From Flectobacillus major DSM 103 (GTDB lineage: Bacteria; Bacteroidota; Bacteroidia; Cytophagales; Spirosomataceae): a stretch of 64,000 bases of DNA. Position numbers and translations under genes: made by a program. The stretch is from the NCBI RefSeq assembly GCF_000427405.1, contig NZ_KE386491.1, positions 665,001 through 729,000 on the forward strand, in the 5' to 3' direction. The notes under the pieces are model-generated. The model saw only the letters and a program-made list of their open reading frames with translations. It was not told where the DNA came from and made no database searches. Position 1 is the first letter of the stretch. Every line of letters starts with the position of its first letter. Below are positions 18,028 through 25,824 of the stretch, in pieces.

Positions 18028-18774
18028 ATGAAGAAATTACTAATTATATTATACTTGTGCTGTACACAGCTTGCTTTTGGTCAAGAAGTAAAAGACGAAG
18101 GCATTGTTACCTATACTCGACAAACCTTTTGGGCTAAAATAGCCTCAGGAATGAAATACCTCAGTGCCGAAGAAAAAGATCGTATCAAACTAACATGGGG
18201 TACCAGTGACGACGGTTGGAAACAAAAAATGATGCTTTATTTTAAACCAACAGAAAGCCTCTTTACGTATGGCGAAGACAACGAAGAAGATGGCGGTTAT
18301 TCTTGGCGAAAAGAAGAATACCTTATTCATCGTAACTTTGAAACTGAAAGAAAGTTAGAGGTTATCGAAATGTTGGGTAAAACGTACATTGTCAACGACT
18401 CGCTACACGTACCTAACTGGAAAATCATGAACCAAATAAAGGATATCAATGGCTATATTTGTATGAAAGCCATTACCGAAGATACTGTCAAACATCAAAA
18501 AATTGTAGCTTGGTTTGCCCAAGATATACCTATACAAGCTGGCCCAGAACGCTATTTTGGACTACCAGGCCTTATCATGGAATTGGATATTAATGATGGT
18601 AATGTGATTTTGTTAGCAGACAAAATAGAATTTAAAAAACTTACAAAGGAAACTACTCTGAAAAAGCCCAAAGGTAAGGTTATTACCGACCGAGAATACG
18701 ATAAAATCTTGTCGGATTATATCAAAGAAACCATCAAAGCTTATCGAAATCCATTCTGGGGTATTCGTTATTAG
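18028..18774 (+). CDS. GLPGLI family secreted protein
   Basis: 248-residue exported protein (signal peptide ending AFGQ) containing the family-defining FGLPGLIMEL motif at about residue 177. The family is confined mainly to Bacteroidota and has no established activity. It sits 130 bases downstream of a receptor-like barrel with a carboxypeptidase-like N-terminus. This arrangement suggests the two work together at the envelope. A terminator and the lycopene cyclase gene follow. Confidence 0.88.
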   Translation: MKKLLIILYLCCTQLAFGQEVKDEGIVTYTRQTFWAKIASGMKYLSAEEKDRIKLTWGTSDDGWKQKMMLYFKPTESLFTYGEDNEEDGGYSWRKEEYLIHRNFETERKLEVIEMLGKTYIVNDSLHVPNWKIMNQIKDINGYICMKAITEDTVKHQKIVAWFAQDIPIQAGPERYFGLPGLIMELDINDGNVILLADKIEFKKLTKETTLKKPKGKVITDREYDKILSDYIKETIKAYRNPFWGIRY

Positions 18775-18819
18775 CCTATAACCTTAGACAATATTTACAA
18801 AATATTCTTGTTATTTCGC

Positions 18820-18849
18820 AAACCCTATCGGTATTGATAGGGTTTTCTT
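18820..18849 (+). terminator. Terminator after GLPGLI gene
   Basis: 10-bp arms AAACCCTATC (18820-18829) and GATAGGGTTT (18836-18845), followed by TCTTC. Confidence 0.7.
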
Positions 18850-18886
18850 CTTATTATTTGATACATACTAAAAAAAGGTAACTATT

Positions 18887-20116
18887 ATGAAACACTCAAC
18901 CGTTGATGAAGCGTCCCAAACCTATGATTTTATCATTGTAGGAGGTGGGTTGGCAGGTTTGTCGACAGCCTATTATTTGAATCAAAGTAAATTTAAAACA
19001 GCCAAAATCTTAATAATTGACCAAGATACCAAACAAACCAACGACAAAACGTGGAGTTTCTGGGAAAATGGACAAGGCGATTTCGACCATCTTGTTCATC
19101 AGCAATGGAAAGGTATTTGGTTTCATGGAAGCAATCAGTTCTCAGCTTTTTTACCAATTGATTCCTATCGTTATAAAATGATTCGTAGCGTTGACTTCTA
19201 CGACTATATGCACCAACAACTATCCGTCAATCCTAATATTGTATTCTTACATACTGTGGTTGAGCAAGTTACGGGCAAAGAGCCTATTGGAGGTATCGTA
19301 AAAACACAGCAAGGTACATTTATAGCTCAAAAAATGGTATTTGATAGTACATTCCGCTTGCCTTATACCAATTGGCATTACAGCCAGATGTTACAGCACT
19401 TTAAGGGCTGGGTTATAGAAACTAACGAAGAGGTATTTGATATAGAAAAACCTACTATGTTTGATTTTAGAATAGACCAGCACAACGAATGTCGTTTTGT
19501 ATATGTTTTACCTCAATCTACCCGAAAAGCATTAGTAGAGTTTACGATTTTCTCAGATAATTTACTGGAAGATACTATTTATGAGCAACATTTGAAGGCC
19601 TATATTCAGGAGTTTTTAAAGATTGAAAAATATCAAATTCATGAGGTTGAAAATGGTATTATTCCGATGTCGGACGAACCTCACGTACAAATCCCATTTC
19701 CGTATGTAATACGCATAGGTACATCGGGGGGCTATGTCAAAGCCTCGACAGGTTATAGTTTCAGCCGAACCCAACGCAAGCTAAAACAGTTAGTTGCCGA
19801 ATTAGAACAAGTAAATGGCGATTTTGATACTTTTGACTATCAAAAAGAAAGTTGGTTTTTTCCTGAATATGCAGCCACATGGAAAGACTACCTAGACAGT
19901 GTATTGCTAGACGTAATGCTCAAAAAACGCCATAGTGCCAAAGATATATTTACCCGATTATTTAGTAAAAACAAACCATCACAAATATTAAAATTCTTAG
20001 ATGAAGACACCCGCCTAGAAGATGACATCGCTATAATGAGAACCGTTCCAATAATTCCTTTTATTATTTCGGCTGTAGCAGTTTTTTTTAGGAAATTATG
20101 GTATTATTTAAGATAA
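18887..20116 (+). CDS. crtY: Lycopene beta-cyclase-like flavoprotein
   Basis: 409 residues of the CrtY/lycopene cyclase family, which cyclises lycopene ends to beta-rings using reduced FAD without net redox change. The N-terminal dinucleotide fold is FIIVGGGLAGLSTAYYL. The family motifs NDKTWSFWE, MFDFRI (the MDFR-like block), VYVLPQST and IGTSGGYVKASTGYSF are all present, and the C-terminal hydrophobic helix (IIPFIISAVAVFF) suits membrane association. It implies the organism makes beta-ring carotenoids, probably giving pigmentation. No other carotenoid gene is nearby, so it stands alone. Confidence 0.88.
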   Translation: MKHSTVDEASQTYDFIIVGGGLAGLSTAYYLNQSKFKTAKILIIDQDTKQTNDKTWSFWENGQGDFDHLVHQQWKGIWFHGSNQFSAFLPIDSYRYKMIRSVDFYDYMHQQLSVNPNIVFLHTVVEQVTGKEPIGGIVKTQQGTFIAQKMVFDSTFRLPYTNWHYSQMLQHFKGWVIETNEEVFDIEKPTMFDFRIDQHNECRFVYVLPQSTRKALVEFTIFSDNLLEDTIYEQHLKAYIQEFLKIEKYQIHEVENGIIPMSDEPHVQIPFPYVIRIGTSGGYVKASTGYSFSRTQRKLKQLVAELEQVNGDFDTFDYQKESWFFPEYAATWKDYLDSVLLDVMLKKRHSAKDIFTRLFSKNKPSQILKFLDEDTRLEDDIAIMRTVPIIPFIISAVAVFFRKLWYYLR

Positions 20117-20148
20117 TTTATCTATAATCTACTTGACATTAAAGCCAA

Positions 20149-20180
20149 ATTGTCATTTAGAAATATTAGTTGTAGCTTTG
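20149..20180 (+). promoter_or_regulatory. Promoter of metK
   Basis: ATTG (20149-20152), 20-base spacer, TAGCTTTG (20173-20180): one of the best -33/-7 pairs in the window. Transcription should start near 20187, giving a leader of about 40 bases, too short for a SAM riboswitch. Confidence 0.65.
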
Positions 20181-20225
20181 TGAAACAATTCCTGAGAAAT
20201 TTCAAAATTAAATTTTTTTTTAGAA

Positions 20226-21485
20226 ATGGCATATCTTTTCACCTCTGAGTCAGTTTCTGAAGGACACCCAGATAAAGTTGCTGACCAAATATCAGACGCC
20301 CTTATTGACAATTTTATGGCGTTTGACCCTTCTTCTAAAGTAGCTTGCGAAACATTAGTTACAACAGGTCAGGTTGTTTTGGCAGGTGAAGTAAAAACAA
20401 ATACTTACTTAGATGTACAAAGTATTGCACGTGAGGTTATCCGTAAAATAGGGTACACTAAGTCAGAATATATGTTTGAAGCAAATTCTTGTGGAATTCT
20501 TTCGGCTATTCACGACCAATCTGCAGATATTAACCAAGGCGTTGAACGTACCAATCCTGAAGATCAAGGTGCTGGTGACCAAGGCATGATGTTTGGTTAT
20601 GCAACCAAAGAAACCGAAAACTATATGCCATTGGCATTGGATTTGGCTCACAAAATCTTGCAAGAGCTTTCTTATATTCGCAACAACGAGCCAGAATTGA
20701 TTGGTTATTTGCGTCCAGATGCAAAGTCTCAGGTTACTATTGAATATTCTGACAACAATGTTCCTCAAAGAATCGACACCATTGTTGTTTCTACTCAGCA
20801 CGATGACTTTGCTGAAGATGAAGTGATGTTGGCTAAAATCAAGAGCGATTTAGTAAACATTGTGATTCCAAGAGTAAAAGCTAAATTAAGCGAAGAATTG
20901 CAAGCTTTGTTTAGCGATGCTATTACGTACCATATCAACCCAACTGGTAAATTTGTAATTGGTGGTCCACACGGAGATACAGGTTTGACTGGCCGTAAAA
21001 TTATCGTAGATACTTACGGTGGCAAGGGCGCTCATGGTGGTGGTGCATTCTCTGGAAAAGACCCTTCTAAAGTAGACCGTTCGGCGGCTTATGCTACTCG
21101 TCACGTTGCCAAAAACTTGGTAGCTGCTGGCTTATGCGATGAGGTTTTGGTTCAAGTTTCTTATGCTATTGGTGTTGCTAAGCCTTGTGGCGTATATGTC
21201 AATACTTATGGTACTGCTAAAGTTGATTTAACCGACGGCGAAATTGCTCGTAAAGTAGAAGAAATTTTTGATATGCGTCCGTATTTCATTGAGCAAAGAT
21301 TGAAATTAAGAAATCCAATTTACTCAGAAACAGCCGCTTATGGCCACATGGGACGTAAAAACGAGGTAGTTACAAAAACATTCAAATCGCCAGATGGCAG
21401 CGTAATCGAGAAAGAAGTAGAATTATTTACTTGGGAAAAACTAGATTATGTAGATGCAGTAAAGGCTAAATTTGATTTGGCATAA
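20226..21485 (+). CDS. metK: S-adenosylmethionine synthetase
   Basis: Makes S-adenosylmethionine from methionine and ATP. 419 residues, with N-terminal [23 protein letters not shown]-binding [32 protein letters not shown] and the phosphate loop [19 protein letters not shown]. Codon use is of the highly expressed type, as for the OmpA-like gene. It has its own promoter and terminator. Confidence 0.97.
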   Translation: MAYLFTSESVSEGHPDKVADQISDALIDNFMAFDPSSKVACETLVTTGQVVLAGEVKTNTYLDVQSIAREVIRKIGYTKSEYMFEANSCGILSAIHDQSADINQGVERTNPEDQGAGDQGMMFGYATKETENYMPLALDLAHKILQELSYIRNNEPELIGYLRPDAKSQVTIEYSDNNVPQRIDTIVVSTQHDDFAEDEVMLAKIKSDLVNIVIPRVKAKLSEELQALFSDAITYHINPTGKFVIGGPHGDTGLTGRKIIVDTYGGKGAHGGGAFSGKDPSKVDRSAAYATRHVAKNLVAAGLCDEVLVQVSYAIGVAKPCGVYVNTYGTAKVDLTDGEIARKVEEIFDMRPYFIEQRLKLRNPIYSETAAYGHMGRKNEVVTKTFKSPDGSVIEKEVELFTWEKLDYVDAVKAKFDLA

Positions 21486-21507
21486 TATCGTTTTTGATTT
21501 TTATTAG

Positions 21508-21541
21508 AAAAGGGAGGCTTCATAAGGTGCCTCCTTTTTTA
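21508..21541 (+). terminator. Terminator after metK
   Basis: GGAGGC (21513-21518) pairs with GCCTCC (21529-21534), extended by A/T pairs and followed by a T run. Confidence 0.75.
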
Positions 21542-21572
21542 TTGTTACGAGCCATACACCTACATAGAGCAT

Positions 21573-21610
21573 AAAAAAACGCCCATATTAGAATATAATA
21601 TAGGCGTTTT
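21573..21610 (-). terminator. Terminator after hpf
   Basis: On the complement strand AAAACGCC and GGCGTTTT arms with an AT-rich upper stem are followed by a T run. It ends the hpf transcript, convergent with metK. Confidence 0.75.
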
Positions 21611-21637
21611 GTACTTTACTTATCATTGAAATAAACA

Positions 21638-21994
21638 CTAACTCTCTGTAGTCATAGATAAGTCCAAAATTACTTGGCGACTTCCTACGGATTTTTCTTT
21701 TATTTTTTCTTTAAATCGTTTGAGTTGAATTTTTAGAGCTTCGATGGCGATATCCATAGCCTCTTCAAAAGTTGTTGCCATCTCCCTTACAAATAATGTA
21801 GCTCCGGGTAAGCTAATTTTCACTTCTAACGTTTTGCCTTTTACCTTCGTGCTTTCCCCTTTGTCGAGTTTAAGGAAAACTTCCCCTCCTGTGATTCGGT
21901 CGTAAAACGTATCCAATTTATTTAATTTTGATTGGATAAACTCCAGCAGCTTTCTGTCTGCGTCGAAGTGAATTGAATGCACCTGTAATTTCAT
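21638..21994 (-). CDS. hpf: Ribosome hibernation-promoting factor, short form
   Basis: About 118 residues. Binds the 30S decoding region in stationary phase and inactivates ribosomes. It matches the HPF/YfiA beta-alpha-beta fold: KLQVHSIHFDADRKLLEFI, then VKGKTLEVKISLPGATLFV and FEEAMDIAIEALKIQLKRFKEK with its basic helix. The long-HPF dimerisation tail is absent. The ATG at 21994 (MKLQVHS) is preferred over a GTG two codons upstream. The 400 bases upstream are unusually structured. Confidence 0.93.
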   Translation of the reverse strand: MKLQVHSIHFDADRKLLEFIQSKLNKLDTFYDRITGGEVFLKLDKGESTKVKGKTLEVKISLPGATLFVREMATTFEEAMDIAIEALKIQLKRFKEKIKEKSVGSRQVILDLSMTTES

Positions 21995-22409
21995 ACGCAC
22001 TCGTTGTTTAAGGTTAAAAGATAATTTTACTCCCAGCTAAACCCACCAATGAGTTTGATTGAACAGATTTACCTGCATGCTCCTTCGAGTGTAGCTGAGT
22101 ACGGAAGATAAAACTGTTGCCCAAGTTTGGAGCCTGAAACTAGCGTATACATGCTTTTATGGATAAGCTAACTTCTGCCCAGCTCCAAACTAAATTTAGT
22201 TATAAAAGCCCTATCATTTAGACAGGGCTTTAGAACGTTTCGGGCGATTTCCTTAATTAAACTTAGCGATTATTTTTGGTATATCCAAGCCCCATTGGAA
22301 GATTCTTTGAATAATCAAAGCCGAAATATGGTTATATACGCCAATAGCCCTATAAGTGTTAGAATTATCCAAATTGTGTTAAATAGACATTAAATTTTGT
22401 TAAAAATAC
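21995..22409. other. Structured intergenic region between FAN1-like gene and hpf
   Basis: About 410 bases with several nested inverted repeats. Arms at 22124-22133/22182-22191 carry inner stems. AAAGCCCT/AGGGCTTT (22205-22212/22224-22231) is followed on the complement strand by TTTTA and may end the FAN1-like transcript. A further CTTTGA/TCAAAG hairpin within GTATAT/ATATAC arms lies near 22279-22345. Confidence 0.45.
22124..22231. ncRNA. Candidate structured RNA or 5' leader element upstream of hpf
   Basis: AGTTTGGAGC (22124-22133) pairs with GCTCCAAACT (22182-22191). Inside this, GAA/TTC and TAGC/GCTA pair symmetrically (22136-22138/22073-type spacing; inner stem 22141-22144 with 22167-22170) and leave a 22-base loop. 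The rod-like stem with internal loops recalls 6S-type RNAs or long leader hairpins. Strand is unresolved, and no known RNA family motif was recognised. Confidence 0.3.
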
Positions 22410-24134
22410 TTATTCTGAGCTATCTTCAAGGGGTTTTTGCCATTCTATTCTGAGTACTTTTGCTCGTAAATTGATGGTTTCAAAGAACTTGAGCCAATAC
22501 AATTGTTGGTTTGAAAGGCTATCAGTTGGCGACTTTACCTCGATAAACTGATACTCGGCATCGTCCCATATCAAAAGGTCGGGGAATCCCCTTACGTGTT
22601 CTCGTAAATTCTTGGCCATTTCTAACATAACGGCACTGATTTGTTCGGGCGAAAGCTTTTCAAGCAAGGTGAGTACCAATGGAAATAGCCCACCATACCA
22701 GTCTACCAATGGGTTGGTAATGCCAAATTTTTCAAAAAAAGTTGTATGAAAATACGCATTACAGAGGTCAGAATCTTCCAGTACCTTTAGGCGTTCTTCC
22801 ATCTTGGTTTTTCTTTTTTCAAAGAATGTAGGCTTAAATAAATCGGAAGGTGAACGCTGTAAAGGGTGATGAATAGCCATACTTTCGGTATCGAAAATAA
22901 TATCCCAGAATAGCAAACCAAACAAACTTCGCCAAAGGTGATTTTCGGTAAAAGCTGCCTTTTTGTGGAGTTGCTCATAATAATGTATTACACCAAACTC
23001 TACCTGACGTTGCCATGATTTATCTAGCCTAATGCTATCGGCACTATGGAGCTGCTGAGTAACAGCCTTTTTGACTTTTTTCTTCTGAGCCATAGCTTCT
23101 AGGCGGTTGAGGAAGTCAAGGGCAAAAAACTGTTCATCGGCATTATAAGGTTCGGCCAGCATCAGCTCACAAAGAGCTATGGCCTCTTCCAAGCTTTTTT
23201 GTTTCTGTAATATACGCACTTGTCGCTCACGGGAAGGGGGCTCTTGTGTAAGCCTAAATACAGACAATGCCATGTCTAGTTCTTTGGCTTTTTCAAAAAA
23301 GGTAGCTACTTTTAGTGCAAACCGATAATACGTAGGAAGGGCTATTTCGGATAGATTTTTGAAATGGATCTCTGTCCAAGACATAAACCAATTGTATATA
23401 TCTAACACTTCTACTTTTTGTTCTTGCATTAGGTAAAAATCCTCTCTGGCTAGGCTGACCTTGAGTTTATCTTCGGCTTCGGTACGGCTTTGGAAATGAG
23501 GAACAAGATTCTCAATATCAAATTGCTCGTAAGTTTGAAAGCCCAAATCCCGAACTACAAACTCAGACATATCGCCGTATCTTGAACCAAAAAATAGGAA
23601 TTTTAACATCTGAACTTCCTCTTCAAAGGCTACTTTGATAACTAAAGGATAGTCTGCTTCGAGTTGATTGGGGTTGAGCCATGCCAGCATATCGCCAAAC
23701 GGCACCGATTCTAGTAGCCAGTCGAGCAGTTCTTCTTTTTTGAGGGCATTTTTACCTTTGGTGTCCAGATTGAGAAGTTTGGCCAATGTAATCAGTTCGG
23801 CTTTATTATAAATCTCTAACACTCCACCGCTCAATGGAGCGTGTTGTTCGTTGAGCGACTCCAAAAAGCCTTTTTCGACGAGACTTCTCAACACATTGGG
23901 GATATTGCCTATTTCGGCATATTTGAGTTTGTCTGTCTTAAAAAAAGAGCCTCTTCTATTAGAAAACCTAATATAAAGGCATTGTTCATCTTCGGTGAGG
24001 TGCTGAAATTGTGCCAAAAAAGCTTCTTCCTGCCCATTCAATATATGAGCATATTTTTTTTGGACAAAGTCAATCAAATACTGGAAATATGTTAGGTAAT
24101 ATTTGGGGGGCAGCTCCCTTTTTTCTAATTGCAT
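22410..24134 (-). CDS. FAN1-like VRR-NUC structure-specific nuclease
   Basis: 574 residues. The C-terminal VRR-NUC domain (about 455-570) has a PD-(D/E)xK active site: RGFPDLLIWDD (D519) and FIEVKSPTDSLSNQQ (E532, K534). Upstream are a winged-helix-like N-terminal region (LRSLVEKGFLESL), a SAP-like block (LNLDTKGKNALKKEELLDWL) and a helical repeat region. This matches the domain order of bacterial FAN1 homologues, which cut branched or cross-linked DNA with 5' flaps. It is transcribed alone with no repair genes nearby. Confidence in the family is good; the biological role here is inferred. Confidence 0.82.
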   Translation of the reverse strand: MQLEKRELPPKYYLTYFQYLIDFVQKKYAHILNGQEEAFLAQFQHLTEDEQCLYIRFSNRRGSFFKTDKLKYAEIGNIPNVLRSLVEKGFLESLNEQHAPLSGGVLEIYNKAELITLAKLLNLDTKGKNALKKEELLDWLLESVPFGDMLAWLNPNQLEADYPLVIKVAFEEEVQMLKFLFFGSRYGDMSEFVVRDLGFQTYEQFDIENLVPHFQSRTEAEDKLKVSLAREDFYLMQEQKVEVLDIYNWFMSWTEIHFKNLSEIALPTYYRFALKVATFFEKAKELDMALSVFRLTQEPPSRERQVRILQKQKSLEEAIALCELMLAEPYNADEQFFALDFLNRLEAMAQKKKVKKAVTQQLHSADSIRLDKSWQRQVEFGVIHYYEQLHKKAAFTENHLWRSLFGLLFWDIIFDTESMAIHHPLQRSPSDLFKPTFFEKRKTKMEERLKVLEDSDLCNAYFHTTFFEKFGITNPLVDWYGGLFPLVLTLLEKLSPEQISAVMLEMAKNLREHVRGFPDLLIWDDAEYQFIEVKSPTDSLSNQQLYWLKFFETINLRAKVLRIEWQKPLEDSSE

Positions 24135-24541
24135 GATTTTATAGCTCCTTTAAAGTCGTTACAAAGGTAGGGGAGGTTTGAAACAATAACGAATCAAAAG
24201 CCCTCTTAAATACATAGTAATGGGTAGATTTGGCAAGACCATTGAAGGTATTACTAAAAATGATTTTTATTTTATTATTCTTTTAAAAAATAGTAAATAA
24301 CATATAATGATTGATAAAAAATACTCAAATGATTGTGTTTTTTCGTGAATTATTCTTGAAAAATGTATATTTGTTACGAAGATTTTAGAAATGAATAGCG
24401 GAAGCATTTTAGGTAATAATAATTTTATGAAATAGTTATTTTGCATAATATTATTTTGAAAGAACCGTGTGTTTCGTAATTTTTTTCTTGTTTATCCATA
24501 AATCTCCCAATAAATAAACAACTATTAACAAAAGAAGAAAA
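24135..24541. other. Divergent intergenic region, FAN1-like gene / pgk
   Basis: 407 very AT-rich bases. The pgk -7 box is at 24366-24373, which leaves an untranslated leader of about 160 bases. No repeat or small gene was seen. Confidence 0.45.
24342..24373 (+). promoter_or_regulatory. Promoter of pgk
   Basis: TATATTTG (24366-24373) is a perfect -7 box, with TTCG (24342-24345) as a weak -33 element 20 bases upstream. Confidence 0.5.
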
Positions 24542-25729
24542 ATGAAGACTGTCAATTCCTACAATTTTGCAGGCAAGCGTGCATTAATTCGTGTTGACTT
24601 TAACGTTCCATTAAACGAGCGTTTTGAAATCACTGACGACACTCGTATTAAGGCTACTATTCCTACTATTACCAAAATTCTTAATGACGGTGGCTCGGTT
24701 ATTTTGATGTCACACTTAGGAAGACCAAAGGACGGTCCTACCGAAAAATATTCGTTAAAACACTTAGTTAACCCGCTTTCTGTAGTATTTGGTCGCAAAG
24801 TAAAATTTGCCGACGATTGTATCGGACAGTCGGCTTATGACCAAGCTGCAAGCTTACAACCAGGCGAAATCTTGTTGTTAGAAAACCTTCGTTTTTATAA
24901 AGAAGAGGAAAAAGGAAATGTAGAATTTGCTGAAAAGTTGTCGAAATTAGGCGATGTTTGGGTAAATGATGCTTTTGGTACAGCTCACCGTGCTCATGCT
25001 TCAACAGCCGTAATTGGCCAGTTTTTTGAAGACCGTATCTGTGGTTATGTGATGTCTGCCGAAATTGAAAATGCCAAGAAAATTTTGGAAAGCGCAGAAC
25101 GTCCTTTCACCGCTATTATGGGTGGTTCTAAAATTTCTGATAAAATCTTGATTATCGAACGTTTATTGGATAAGGTAGACAACCTCATTATTGGTGGTGG
25201 TATGACTTACACATTCTCGTTGGCAGAAGGTGGCAAAATTGGTAAGTCAATCAGCGAGCCAGATAAAGTAGATTTGGCTAAGTCGTTGTTGGAAAAGGCA
25301 GCGGTTAAAGGTGTAAATATTTATATGCCATTAGACAATATGTGTGCCGATAAATTTAGCAACGATGCCGAGCGCCAAATTGTTAACCGTGGCGAGATTC
25401 CTGATGGCTGGGAAGGATTAGATATTGGCCCAAAAACAGTTGAATTATTTAGCGAAGTAATTGCTAGCTCAAAAACTGTACTGTGGAATGGCCCAATGGG
25501 AGTATTTGAGTTCCCTAATTTTGCTATCGGTACAAATGCTATTGCCGATGCAGTAGTAAAAGCAACTGAAGAAAACGGTGCATTTTCGTTGATTGGTGGT
25601 GGTGATTCGGCCTCGGCTGTCAACAACGCTGGTTATGGCGAGCGAGTATCGTATGTGTCGACAGGTGGAGGTGCTTTATTAGAGTATATGGAAGGCAAAA
25701 TATTACCAGGTGTAGCTGCTTTAGAATAA
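24542..25729 (+). CDS. pgk: Phosphoglycerate kinase
   Basis: 395 residues. Glycolytic enzyme transferring phosphate from 1,3-bisphosphoglycerate to ADP. It shows [48 protein letters not shown], the hinge [10 protein letters not shown] and nucleotide-binding [15 protein letters not shown]. Length is typical. Terminator follows; the next gene murF-alr starts 95 bases downstream. Confidence 0.97.
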   Translation: MKTVNSYNFAGKRALIRVDFNVPLNERFEITDDTRIKATIPTITKILNDGGSVILMSHLGRPKDGPTEKYSLKHLVNPLSVVFGRKVKFADDCIGQSAYDQAASLQPGEILLLENLRFYKEEEKGNVEFAEKLSKLGDVWVNDAFGTAHRAHASTAVIGQFFEDRICGYVMSAEIENAKKILESAERPFTAIMGGSKISDKILIIERLLDKVDNLIIGGGMTYTFSLAEGGKIGKSISEPDKVDLAKSLLEKAAVKGVNIYMPLDNMCADKFSNDAERQIVNRGEIPDGWEGLDIGPKTVELFSEVIASSKTVLWNGPMGVFEFPNFAIGTNAIADAVVKATEENGAFSLIGGGDSASAVNNAGYGERVSYVSTGGGALLEYMEGKILPGVAALE

Positions 25730-25762
25730 GAAGCTTATGGTTTTCTAATGAAATTTTAAAAG

Positions 25763-25792
25763 AAGTGAGGCAATTTTTGCCTCATTTTTTTT
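25763..25792 (+). terminator. Terminator after pgk
   Basis: TGAGGCAA (25766-25773) and TTGCCTCA (25777-25784) followed by eight T. Confidence 0.85.
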
Positions 25793-25824
25793 GTTCCTAT
25801 TCTAAGGATTGAAACCATTATACC

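Noticed and set aside
20117-20225. Possible SAM riboswitch before metK
   Set aside because: A good -33/-7 promoter leaves only about 40 leader bases, and no paired stems of a SAM riboswitch were found.
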